A stretch of DNA of 9,260 nucleotides, taken from contig JAOUGG010000067.1 of assembly GCA_029857855.1 (NCBI GenBank), positions 1-9,260 of the forward strand, read 5' to 3'. Numbering within the stretch: the stretch's first letter is position 1; each line of letters opens with the position of its first letter. The position numbers and the translations under genes were made by a program. Below the pieces are notes generated by a model, which made no database searches, was not told where the DNA came from, and saw nothing but the letters and a program-made list of their open reading frames with translations. This document shows positions 1-5,698 of this stretch, in pieces. This DNA comes from Acidimicrobiia bacterium. GTDB taxonomy: Bacteria > Actinomycetota > Acidimicrobiia > Acidimicrobiales > SZUA-35.

Positions 1-36
1 TATCGCCCGCCGCTCACCTGGCCCGTTTCTGGCGGA
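1..36. other. window edge, nothing supported
   Basis: These 36 bases lie just past the stop codon of the VOC gene. I see no feature I can support. On the minus strand a GTG at 14-16 could open another gene running off the window, but only a few codons are visible and there is no clear ribosome binding site. Confidence 0.3.
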
Positions 37-501
37 TCAGCCGAGCGCGGCGATGACGTCGGGCGGCGCCTGGACCAGCTCGATCAGCACACCTTCACCC
101 GACAGTGGGAATTCGTCATTGCCCTTCGGGTGAATGAAGACGATGTCGTGGCCGGCTCCACCCCGTCGGATACCGCCCGGCGTAAACCGCATGCCCTGCT
201 CGGTCAGCCACCCGACGGCGGAGGCAAGATCGTCGACCCACAGGCCGATGTGGTTGAGCGTGGGTTCGTGGACCTTGGGCCTCGACCCGGGGTCGAGCGG
301 CTGCATCAGGTCGATCTCGACGGCATGGACCCCGTCGCCCAGGCGCAGGATGTCCTCCTGCACGTTCTCCGCCGCGCTGGTGTAGTCGCCGACCTTCGTC
401 ACGCCGAAGGTGTCGACCCACAGTGAGCTGAGTGCAGCCAGGTCGAGACCGCCGATGGCGATCTGCTGCAGGCCGAGGATCTTGAACGGTCGATCGCTCA
501 T
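37..501 (-). CDS. VOC-fold protein, methylmalonyl-CoA epimerase-like
   Basis: A 154-aa protein of the vicinal-oxygen-chelate (glyoxalase/bleomycin-resistance/dioxygenase) superfamily, probably cytosolic. It shows the two-repeat layout. Repeat one runs from QQIAIGGLD (residues 12-20) to VEIDLMQP (61-68). Repeat two runs from [11 protein letters not shown] (82-92) to [10 protein letters not shown] (118-127) and [10 protein letters not shown] (137-146). The FIHPK...GVLIEL block is what methylmalonyl-CoA epimerases typically show. Likely metal ligands are Glu62, His84 and Glu141. The first ligand, normally His in an 'xHIAIAV' strand, is Gln13 here, so epimerase activity is not assured. The length is normal for the family (about 140-160 aa). 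The ATG at 499-501 has no Shine-Dalgarno (SD) sequence but has a TACCAT hexamer 8 nt upstream, suggesting a leaderless message. The gene is divergent from the aldolase-kinase operon. The superfamily is secure; the substrate is not. Confidence 0.85.
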   Translation of the reverse strand: MSDRPFKILGLQQIAIGGLDLAALSSLWVDTFGVTKVGDYTSAAENVQEDILRLGDGVHAVEIDLMQPLDPGSRPKVHEPTLNHIGLWVDDLASAVGWLTEQGMRFTPGGIRRGGAGHDIVFIHPKGNDEFPLSGEGVLIELVQAPPDVIAALG

Positions 502-672
502 GGCCGGTCATGGTAGTGGCGAGGTCCGGGATCGGATGGATCCGGAGGCGGGCGGCCTGTGACTCCGCCGGTCGGCACCCGATACGAAGCCGATCGTGAC
601 GCCAGGGGTAGATTGGGCTACGAACGCTCAAGCCCGAACGCTCACTCGTCCCGCATCTCAGGAGAACCCTAC
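502..672. promoter_or_regulatory. divergent intergenic region with promoter candidates
   Basis: This region separates the minus-strand VOC gene from the plus-strand aldolase. For the VOC gene, TACCAT (reading minus, 515-510) ends 8 nt before the ATG, a TANNNT -10 placement typical of leaderless actinobacterial genes. For the aldolase, TAGATT at 609-614 is a possible -10 that would give a leader of about 50 nt carrying the AGGAG at 660-664. I found no convincing -35 for either, so both are weak. An in-frame ATG-like extension of the aldolase reaches back to 559 but lacks a ribosome site. Confidence 0.3.
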
Positions 673-1716
673 GTGGCTCACGACGATAACACCGCGACTT
701 CCGAGCCGCCCCTGCGCCGCCTCGATCACAAACTGGGTCGGGTCCTCGACGGCAGCTATACGAACCACGACTTCATCATCGCCGACGCCAAGGACGCCGA
801 CATGGCCTACGGTGTCACCGCCGCCGGTGCCCGACCCGAGGCCTACATCCCGGTCGGCGATGCCGGGCCGGGTCGGTACCGCACTCGGGCGGAGTACCTC
901 GATGCCATGCGGGCGTTGATCGGGCAGGGCGAAATCGACATCCTGCTCACATCGGCGTCGAACGGCGAGCGGCTTGCCGACGGTGGCGATCTCGCCCGCG
1001 ACCCCGACCTCACGCTCGCCGTGCGGGCCAACGACACGACCGACATCTGGAACCAGCGGGGGTCCCAATACGCCGCGCTCCCGTCGCTGCCGTTCCGCAC
1101 CGCCGACCTGAACGCCGTCCGGCCGTTCTGCGATCTGGTCCTCTACTCGATCACGTTCAACAACGATCTCGACCTCGACCGCAGCGCACTCGACGAGTAC
1201 TCCCGCTTCCGTGCCGACGCCGCAGCCCTCGGGCTCCGCCACTTCCTGGAGGTCTTCAACCCCAACGCCGCTGAACGGCTCGACCCGAAGCACACCGGAT
1301 CGTTCGTCAACGACTCCATTGTGCGAGCGCTCGCCGGCGTGACCTCGAAGCACCGACCGCTGTTCCTGAAGATGGCCTACAACGGACCGGACGCACTCAC
1401 CGAATTGGCCGAACACGATCCGACGCTCGTGATCGGCATCCTCGGCGGTTCGGCCGGCACCACCCGCGACACCTTCGAGCTGTTGCATCAGGCCGAACAT
1501 TGCGGTGCCCGGGTCGCCCTGTTCGGCCGGAAGATCCAGCGGAGCGAGTCACAGCTCGACCTGGTCCGCCACATGCGGCTCGTCCTCCAGGAGGAGCTGA
1601 GTCCGGCCGACGCCGTGCGTTCCTACCACGAGACGCTGGCCGCGTCCGGTCTGTCGCCGTTCCGTTCCCTGGAGGACGATCTGGAGATCACCGAGCCGGT
1701 TCTCCGGGAGGCCTAG
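673..1716 (+). CDS. DhnA/LacD-like TIM-barrel aldolase
   Basis: A 347-aa protein with the look of a class I (Schiff-base) aldolase of the DhnA/LsrF/LacD type. The GTG at 673 is chosen because AGGAG at 660-664 sits 8 nt before it; the frame is open back to 559 without a ribosome site. Supporting strands are HFLEVFNPN (190-198), LFLKMAYNGP (230-239) with Lys233 as the candidate Schiff-base lysine, the glycine-rich phosphate-binding-type loop GILGGSAGT (255-263), and GARVALFGRKI (278-288). These match in order the VK-Y-G, GG and GR segments near the end of DhnA-type barrels. The first 70 residues look unusual for the family. It is the first gene of a pair with a PfkB kinase 4 nt downstream, which suggests it cleaves a sugar or polyol phosphate made by that kinase. 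The substrate is unknown. It could be a non-catalytic barrel if Lys233 is not the nucleophile. Confidence 0.7.
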   Translation: MAHDDNTATSEPPLRRLDHKLGRVLDGSYTNHDFIIADAKDADMAYGVTAAGARPEAYIPVGDAGPGRYRTRAEYLDAMRALIGQGEIDILLTSASNGERLADGGDLARDPDLTLAVRANDTTDIWNQRGSQYAALPSLPFRTADLNAVRPFCDLVLYSITFNNDLDLDRSALDEYSRFRADAAALGLRHFLEVFNPNAAERLDPKHTGSFVNDSIVRALAGVTSKHRPLFLKMAYNGPDALTELAEHDPTLVIGILGGSAGTTRDTFELLHQAEHCGARVALFGRKIQRSESQLDLVRHMRLVLQEELSPADAVRSYHETLAASGLSPFRSLEDDLEITEPVLREA

Positions 1717-1720
1717 TTCG

Positions 1721-2788
1721 GTGATCGACACCTCGGAGCACATCGGAGCCGGGGGAGCGGCCGAGCTGCGGGGCATCGCGTCGGTCGGCTGCGCGGTCGT
1801 CGACATCGCCAAGGTCATCGACCACTATCCAGAACCGAATCACCTGGCGTTGATCGCCGAGGTCGCACTCAGTACCGGCGGGCCGGCGCTGAACATGGCG
1901 GTCAACCTGCGCCAGCTCGGCGCCGACTACCCGGTGTGGTTTCACGGAGCCGTCGGCGACGACGAACACGGCCGGTTCCTGCTCGCCGAATGTGATCGCC
2001 TCGGCATCGACCGGACCGGACTGCTGACGAAACCCGATGTGGCCACGTCGTTCACCGACGTCTTTCTCGAACGCCACGGCGGGCGCCGCACCATGTTCTT
2101 CCACCCCGGGGCGAACGACGCCTACACCTCGGTCGGTGCGGCGATCGAGCAGTCTGGAGCGCGGATTCTCCACACCGGATCACCGGGGGCTCTGAAGCTG
2201 ATGGACACGCCGATCGCCGGCGACGAGACCGGATGGTCCCGGCTCCTGGCCCGAGCACAGGCGGCCGGTCTCCATACCAACATGGAGCTCATCGACCTGG
2301 ACGACGGGTTGACGCGAACCCTTGTCGGCCCCTGTCTGCCCCATCTCAGCAGCATCGTCATCAACGAGCTGGAGGCGGGGACGCTCACCGGCATCCACGC
2401 GCCGAGTCCAGACGCTGACGGACCGGTCGACTGGGTGACGCTCGAGACCATGGCCCGTCGGCTGGTCGAGCTGGGAGTGTCGACGCTGGCCGTCGTGCAT
2501 TTCCCGGCCGGTGCGGTCGCCGCCGCACCCGATGGTCGCACGTGGCGCCAGGGTTCGGTCCGGCTGCCGTCCGATCGGGTTCGGAGCGCCGTCGGTGCCG
2601 GCGACGCCTTCGCCGCCGGCGTGATCCACGGCATTCACGAGGGCTGGGCCGTCCCGGATTGTCTGCGACTCGCCGTCGCGTCGGCCGCGGCCTGCGTGCA
2701 GGAGGCCCACACGTCGGCCGGTATCAAGCCGGTCGACACCTGTCTGGCCGACGCCGACGAACTCGGCTACCGCCCCACCACAGCCTGA
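1721..2788 (+). CDS. PfkB-family carbohydrate kinase
   Basis: A 355-aa cytosolic sugar kinase of the ribokinase/PfkB fold that phosphorylates a sugar or related alcohol with ATP. The substrate-side signature is GGPALNMAVNLRQLGA (53-68) followed by GAVGDDEHG (76-84). The NE pair at 215-216 (INELEAGTLTG) is the Mg/phosphate motif seen in ribokinases. The second PfkB signature is VGAGDAFAAG (291-300), with Asp295 as the catalytic base and the GAG as the anion hole. The usual DT before it is replaced by Ser-Ala (289-290), a common degree of drift. The GTG at 1721 has GGGAGG at 1706-1711 nine nt upstream, inside the end of the aldolase gene. Only 4 nt separate the two genes, so they should be co-transcribed. 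The substrate cannot be read from the sequence. Confidence 0.9.
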   Translation: MIDTSEHIGAGGAAELRGIASVGCAVVDIAKVIDHYPEPNHLALIAEVALSTGGPALNMAVNLRQLGADYPVWFHGAVGDDEHGRFLLAECDRLGIDRTGLLTKPDVATSFTDVFLERHGGRRTMFFHPGANDAYTSVGAAIEQSGARILHTGSPGALKLMDTPIAGDETGWSRLLARAQAAGLHTNMELIDLDDGLTRTLVGPCLPHLSSIVINELEAGTLTGIHAPSPDADGPVDWVTLETMARRLVELGVSTLAVVHFPAGAVAAAPDGRTWRQGSVRLPSDRVRSAVGAGDAFAAGVIHGIHEGWAVPDCLRLAVASAAACVQEAHTSAGIKPVDTCLADADELGYRPTTA

Positions 2789-2804
2789 CCCACACCCCAT
2801 GATT

Positions 2805-2820
2805 CAACCCTTCGGGGTTG
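2805..2820. terminator. cUUCGg hairpin between convergent genes
   Basis: A perfect 6-bp inverted repeat, CAACCC and GGGTTG, encloses a TTCG tetraloop closed by C-G, the very stable cUUCGg form. It lies 17 nt after the kinase stop and 6 nt beyond the LLM gene stop on the other strand, so it can serve both transcripts. Neither side has a U tract, so it is not a classical intrinsic terminator. It may act as a 3'-end stabiliser or a non-canonical terminator. Confidence 0.5.
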
Positions 2821-2826
2821 GCGCTG

Positions 2827-3738
2827 CTACAGGGCCGCGATCACCTCGGCGGCGAAGCGCTCGTAGGCTTCCCGCCGCTCGGCCGGCGAGTGTCCGAGCG
2901 TGGCGCTCAACAGGATGAACTCGTCGAATCCGGCTGAGGCGTAGGCGCCGAGCTCGTCGACCAGCTGCGCCGGGGTGCCGACGAGCGACCGCTCCAGGTC
3001 GACCTTGTTGCGCCGCTCGGCCAACGCCTGTTCGTCGTCGCTCATGAACACCAGCGCCTGCGACGAGGTGCGGACCGTGGCCGGATCGGTGCCGACCGCC
3101 TCGCACGCCTCGACGAAACGGGCCCGCTGCTTGGCCGCCAACTCGGGCGCTCCCCAGGCGTTCCACTCATCGGCCCAGCGGGCGGTGATCCGCATCATCC
3201 TCGAACCGGCGGTTCCCACCAGGATCGGCAGCTTGTCCTGCACCGGGTGGGGTTCGCAGGGGGCGTCGGTGATGGTGTAGTGCTTGCCGTCGAAGTCGGT
3301 GCGTTCGTTGTCGAGGAGCGAGCGCACGATCTGGATTCCCTCTTCGAATCGATCGACGCGGGTCTTCGGCGGTTCGAGGTCGATGCCGTAGGCGGCGTGC
3401 TCGTTGACCTGCCAGCCGGCGCCCAGGCCGAGCACGAAGCGGCCACCCGAGATGTGATCGATGGTCGACGACCGGTTGGCCAGCAGCGCCGGATGATGAA
3501 CCGACGTCGGCGAGACCAGCGGGCCGAGCCGAACCCGTTCGGTCAGCGCGGCCAGACCGGCCAGAACCGCCCAGGCCTCATGACTGTCACCCTCGATCGG
3601 CTCGCCGGATGGGGTGTTGGGCATGTAGTGGTCGGCGAACCAGACCGACGACCACGCCGGGTCGCCGTCGGCGAGCCGGGCCAGATCGACCATCTCGTCC
3701 CAACCGAGCTGGTTGTGAATCCACATCGACACCTGCAT
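2827..3738 (-). CDS. LLM-class F420-dependent oxidoreductase
   Basis: A 303-aa TIM-barrel flavin/deazaflavin oxidoreductase of the luciferase-like monooxygenase superfamily, close in style to the Rv1855c-type F420 group. Diagnostic stretches are VWFADHYMP (32-40) and RLGPLVSPTSVHHPALLA (70-87), then the family hallmark STIDHISGGR (91-100) and VLGLGAGW (102-109), and near the C-terminus SLVGTPAQLVDEL (251-263). It should bind F420 and transfer hydride to or from an unknown substrate. The ATG at 3736-3738 is set by AAAGGA (minus, 3751-3746) 7 nt upstream. The frame stays open upstream as far as 4539, but that extension crosses the neighbouring gene out of frame and is not real. It lies 50 nt downstream of the Ddn-like reductase on the same strand, probably as one operon. 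Confidence 0.9.
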   Translation of the reverse strand: MQVSMWIHNQLGWDEMVDLARLADGDPAWSSVWFADHYMPNTPSGEPIEGDSHEAWAVLAGLAALTERVRLGPLVSPTSVHHPALLANRSSTIDHISGGRFVLGLGAGWQVNEHAAYGIDLEPPKTRVDRFEEGIQIVRSLLDNERTDFDGKHYTITDAPCEPHPVQDKLPILVGTAGSRMMRITARWADEWNAWGAPELAAKQRARFVEACEAVGTDPATVRTSSQALVFMSDDEQALAERRNKVDLERSLVGTPAQLVDELGAYASAGFDEFILLSATLGHSPAERREAYERFAAEVIAAL

Positions 3739-3788
3739 GGGATGGTCCTTTGTTTGGGGAGGTCGGCGCGATCGCCTGGGGAGGTCGG

Positions 3789-4193
3789 TCAGAGACGATG
3801 GATCGAGAACACGGGAATGACCCGTGGCGCCGCCGACTCGACGTATTCGCCGAACTGGGGCATGATCTCGGCCTGGCGCCGTAGGGCGGCCTGGCCCTCC
3901 GCCTGGGGCAGCTCCTCGAGGCGGCCGGTGAACGACTCCGATCCGTACTCCACGTTGATCTCGGGGTGGGCCTTCAGATTGTGATACCAGTCGGGGTTGG
4001 TCGGCGCCCCCGCCTTGGAGGCGAAGACGTACATGTCGTCGCCTTCCACCAGGGCCACCAGCGGGGTCTCCCGGATCTGCCCCGACTTCGCACCGATGGT
4101 GCTGAGGATGACCAGCGGGGCGCCGCCGAACTGCTCGACCTTGCCGTCGTTGGCCCGGAATTCCTCGATGACCTTCGTGTTCCAATCGCTCAT
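3789..4193 (-). CDS. Ddn-like F420H2-dependent reductase
   Basis: A 134-aa split-barrel protein of the nitroreductase/deazaflavin-dependent oxidoreductase family (the Ddn/Rv3547 group, DUF385-like). The two family blocks are clear: STIGAKSGQIRETPL (31-45) for F420 phosphate contacts and SKAGAPTNPDWYHNLKAHPE (59-78). The length is typical of the short members. Such enzymes use F420H2 to reduce quinones, enones or nitro compounds. The native substrate here is unknown. I take the ATG at 4191-4193, which gives the canonical MSDWN...VIEEFRAN start. An in-frame start at 4301 would add 36 residues unlike the family and overlap the divergent small gene. No strong SD is present, but a TAGGGT hexamer ends 8 nt upstream, suggesting leaderless translation. 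It is followed by a second F420-type enzyme. Confidence 0.9.
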   Translation of the reverse strand: MSDWNTKVIEEFRANDGKVEQFGGAPLVILSTIGAKSGQIRETPLVALVEGDDMYVFASKAGAPTNPDWYHNLKAHPEINVEYGSESFTGRLEELPQAEGQAALRRQAEIMPQFGEYVESAAPRVIPVFSIHRL

Positions 4194-4242
4194 GGCGACC
4201 AACCCTAACAGGGTGAGGGGGACCCGAAGTAGGCTGGGCGCC
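4194..4242. promoter_or_regulatory. compact divergent promoter region
   Basis: These 49 nt serve two divergent genes. On the minus strand TAGGGT (4207-4202) ends 8 nt before the Ddn-like ATG. On the plus strand TAGGCT (4230-4235) ends 7 nt before the small-protein ATG. Both fit a TANNNT -10 with a leaderless start. A short perfect inverted repeat, ACCCT and AGGGT around AAC (4202-4214), overlaps the minus-strand -10 and could be an operator, though it is short. No clear -35 elements are visible. Confidence 0.4.
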
Positions 4243-4458
4243 ATGCTGACTCTGGTTCGACGAGTGGTTGCCGCCATGGGCTTGACGGGCCTGATCGCCA
4301 CGCTGTTCCGTTTGCGGGGTCGGGGAGGCGTCCCGCCTCAGACGGGCGGCTGGCGCGAGCTGACAGAAGCCGAGCTGGTCGATTTCCTGGCCACCACCGA
4401 CGCAGGCGGCGATGCGGCGGCGAACGGCGCGGCCCGGGATCCCAGCGTCGACCAATGA
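4243..4458 (+). CDS. 71-aa small protein, coupled to the next gene
   Basis: I do not recognise a family. The predicted 71-aa product begins with a basic, hydrophobic helix (MLTLVRRVVAAMGLTGLIAT, residues 1-20) that could lie on or in the membrane. It is followed by an Arg/Gly-rich stretch (RLRGRGGVPP) and an acidic helix (RELTEAELVDFLATTD), ending in a loose Ala/Gly-rich tail. Its stop overlaps the next start as ATGA at 4455-4458, a sign of translational coupling. Support for it being real: the coupling, the TAGGCT -10-like hexamer 7 nt before the ATG, and the absence of any other gene in the space. It could instead be a mere leader for the next gene. Confidence 0.55.
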   Translation: MLTLVRRVVAAMGLTGLIATLFRLRGRGGVPPQTGGWRELTEAELVDFLATTDAGGDAAANGAARDPSVDQ

Positions 4459-5450
4459 GCCCGACCATTGCGGTCGCCGGTCTCGGAACGACCGGCAGCC
4501 ATGTCGTCCGCCACCTCGTCGACGAGTTGTCGCCACCACTCAGGCTGCGGCTCCACGACTCCGACCCCGACGCACAGAACCGGGCCGGTCGGCTGGTGGG
4601 GGAGCGGGCTCCCGTCGAGTTCGGTTCGGTGCTGGGCGATCGTCCACCCGAGGTTGCCATCCTCGCCATACCCTGCGGCGACCACGCGTCGCTGGCCTCC
4701 GACCTGTTGGCGGCAGGTAGCCACGTGGTATCGATCTCGGACTCACCGGACGACATCGATGCCCTGCTCGAACTCGGCGATCTCGCCCATCGGGTCGGGC
4801 GGTCGCTGGTGGTCGGCGCCGGCCTGGCGCCCGGGCTCGGGTGCCTCCTGGCCCGTCATGCCGGGAACCAGTTGGACGCCGTCGACTCGATCAACATCGC
4901 CAAGGCCGGCACCGCCGGTCCGGCCTGCGCCCGCCAGCACCACCAGGCTCTCAAACAGCCGGGCCGCGACTGGATGGGTTCCGGGTGGGAGTTGCGGGCG
5001 GGCGGCTCCGGCCGTGATCTGGCCTGGTTCCCCGAGCCGATCGGTGCTCGCGACTGTTACCGGGGCGCGCTGGGCAGCCCGATATTGCTCCACCGGACCT
5101 ACCCCGAGGCCGAACGCCTCTCGGCCCGGGTGTCGGCCACCCGCCGTGATCGGCTGACCTCACGACTTCCGATGCTGCGCAAACCCCACCAGGACGGCGG
5201 CCCGGGAGCGGTTCGAGCCGAGGTCCGGGGATGGCGCAACGGGCGGGTCGAGACGATCGTCTACGCGGTCGCCGCCTACCCGTCGGTCGTGGCCGCCGCG
5301 GTGGCCGCGGTGGTCGCACTGCGCCTGACGGCCGGCCAGGGCCCGGTCGGCGCGTCCGGCTTGAGCGAGTGGGACGACGTGAACCTGCTGCTCGCTGACC
5401 TCCATCGCCGCGGCGTCCCGTTCTGGGTCTTCAACGGCGCTGTCGGCTGA
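4455..5450 (+). CDS. saccharopine dehydrogenase-like Rossmann protein
   Basis: A 331-aa NAD(P)-binding protein. The Rossmann motif GLGTTG (9-14) follows strand TIAVAG and is followed by helix SHVVRHLVDEL and strand LRLRLHDSD, whose Asp35/Asp37 may choose the cofactor. The stretch VVGAGLAPGLGCLLARHAG (119-137) closely resembles the GAG-PGL segment that opens the second domain of saccharopine-dehydrogenase-family proteins. A second region, AKAGTAGPACARQHHQALKQ (149-168), is rich in basic residues that could bind a substrate. A hydrophobic Ala/Val helix lies at 269-290. The length is a little under that of catalytic saccharopine reductases (about 360-400). Translation is probably coupled to the 71-aa protein through the ATGA overlap. 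The true reaction is unknown; true lysine metabolism is unlikely from sequence alone. Confidence 0.75.
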   Translation: MSPTIAVAGLGTTGSHVVRHLVDELSPPLRLRLHDSDPDAQNRAGRLVGERAPVEFGSVLGDRPPEVAILAIPCGDHASLASDLLAAGSHVVSISDSPDDIDALLELGDLAHRVGRSLVVGAGLAPGLGCLLARHAGNQLDAVDSINIAKAGTAGPACARQHHQALKQPGRDWMGSGWELRAGGSGRDLAWFPEPIGARDCYRGALGSPILLHRTYPEAERLSARVSATRRDRLTSRLPMLRKPHQDGGPGAVRAEVRGWRNGRVETIVYAVAAYPSVVAAAVAAVVALRLTAGQGPVGASGLSEWDDVNLLLADLHRRGVPFWVFNGAVG

Positions 5451-5527
5451 TCCGCTCGAATCGGTCTGCTCAAGTTGGCCGTCGATCTGGTCGACATCTC
5501 GGCCGGAGAACTTTTCGCGGATTTCGC

Positions 5528-5555
5528 TAAAGGTTTCACCCGATTCTGTCGAGAA
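5528..5555 (+). promoter_or_regulatory. sigma28 (FliA/WhiG)-like promoter candidate
   Basis: TAAA at 5528-5531 is followed after 16 nt by GTCGAGAA at 5548-5555. The FliA/WhiG consensus is TAAA, 15-16 nt, GCCGATAA; the -10 here matches 6 of 8 positions. The gene downstream encodes a FliA/WhiG-family sigma factor, so the site would allow self-activation. It is a candidate from pattern matching only. Confidence 0.4.
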
Positions 5556-5566
5556 CCCTTTTTGTC

Positions 5567-5689
5567 ATGGAGGACTATGTGCGACGGGACGGAGCCCGCC
5601 GCTGCGAGTTTCGGCTATCGACGGCCGAAACTCCCCCCAGTCGCAGCACGTTGAGAATTTCAACTGCCAAGAACATCAACGAAGGGTGA
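5567..5689 (+). other. possible leader peptide(s) in the sigma-factor leader
   Basis: An ATG at 5567 opens a 40-codon frame that ends with TGA at 5687-5689, inside the sigma gene's SD and 9 nt before its ATG. A second ATG at 5577 opens a 25-codon frame (stop at 5652-5654) with GGAGG at 5569-5573 only 3 nt upstream. Both run through the hairpin. The first has no SD. No family resemblance is seen. Either could be a regulatory leader peptide or chance in GC-rich DNA. Confidence 0.25.
5601..5647 (+). repeat. 28-bp palindrome, copy 1, with outer stem
   Basis: Perfect 10-bp arms GAGTTTCGGC (5606-5615) and GCCGAAACTC (5624-5633) enclose the 8-nt loop TATCGACG. An outer pairing, GCTGC (5601-5605) with GCAGC (5643-5647), would extend the stem to 15 bp with a 9-nt bulge on the 3' side. 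The core recurs upstream of rpmB with one loop change. It lies about 70 nt before the sigma-factor ATG. No U tract follows, so it is not a typical intrinsic terminator. Confidence 0.85.
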
Positions 5690-5698
5690 GATCAACCA

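Larger units (their letters stand above)
5451..5698 (+). promoter_or_regulatory. long leader and promoter region of the sigma-factor gene
   Basis: This 248-nt space separates the Rossmann gene from the sigma factor and is unusually AT-rich in its middle. It holds, in order: a small inverted repeat, GTCGA and TCGAC (5481-5495); a sigma28-like promoter candidate (5528-5555); two overlapping short reading frames (from 5567 and 5577); a strong 10-bp hairpin (5606-5633) with a possible outer stem; and the SD AAGGGTGAG at 5682-5690, 8 nt before the ATG. A leader of about 135 nt is implied if the promoter is right. Confidence 0.5.

Noticed and set aside
658..1500. 280-aa minus-strand frame opposite the aldolase
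   Set aside because: It is the antisense of a well-supported gene, is Val/Gly/Arg-rich with no family signature, and is typical of GC-rich shadow frames.
3247..3984. 245-aa plus-strand frame across the two F420 genes
   Set aside because: It spans two real genes on the opposite strand, with no motif or ribosome site.
2827..4539. Single 570-aa minus-strand protein
   Set aside because: Only the last 303 residues match a family. The upstream part crosses the Ddn-like gene out of frame and reads as low-complexity Arg/Gly-rich sequence. A good SD supports the internal ATG at 3736-3738.
5606..5633. Intrinsic terminator in the sigma leader
   Set aside because: The stem is strong enough but no U tract follows, and its near copy lies in a different context with the loop sequence also conserved.
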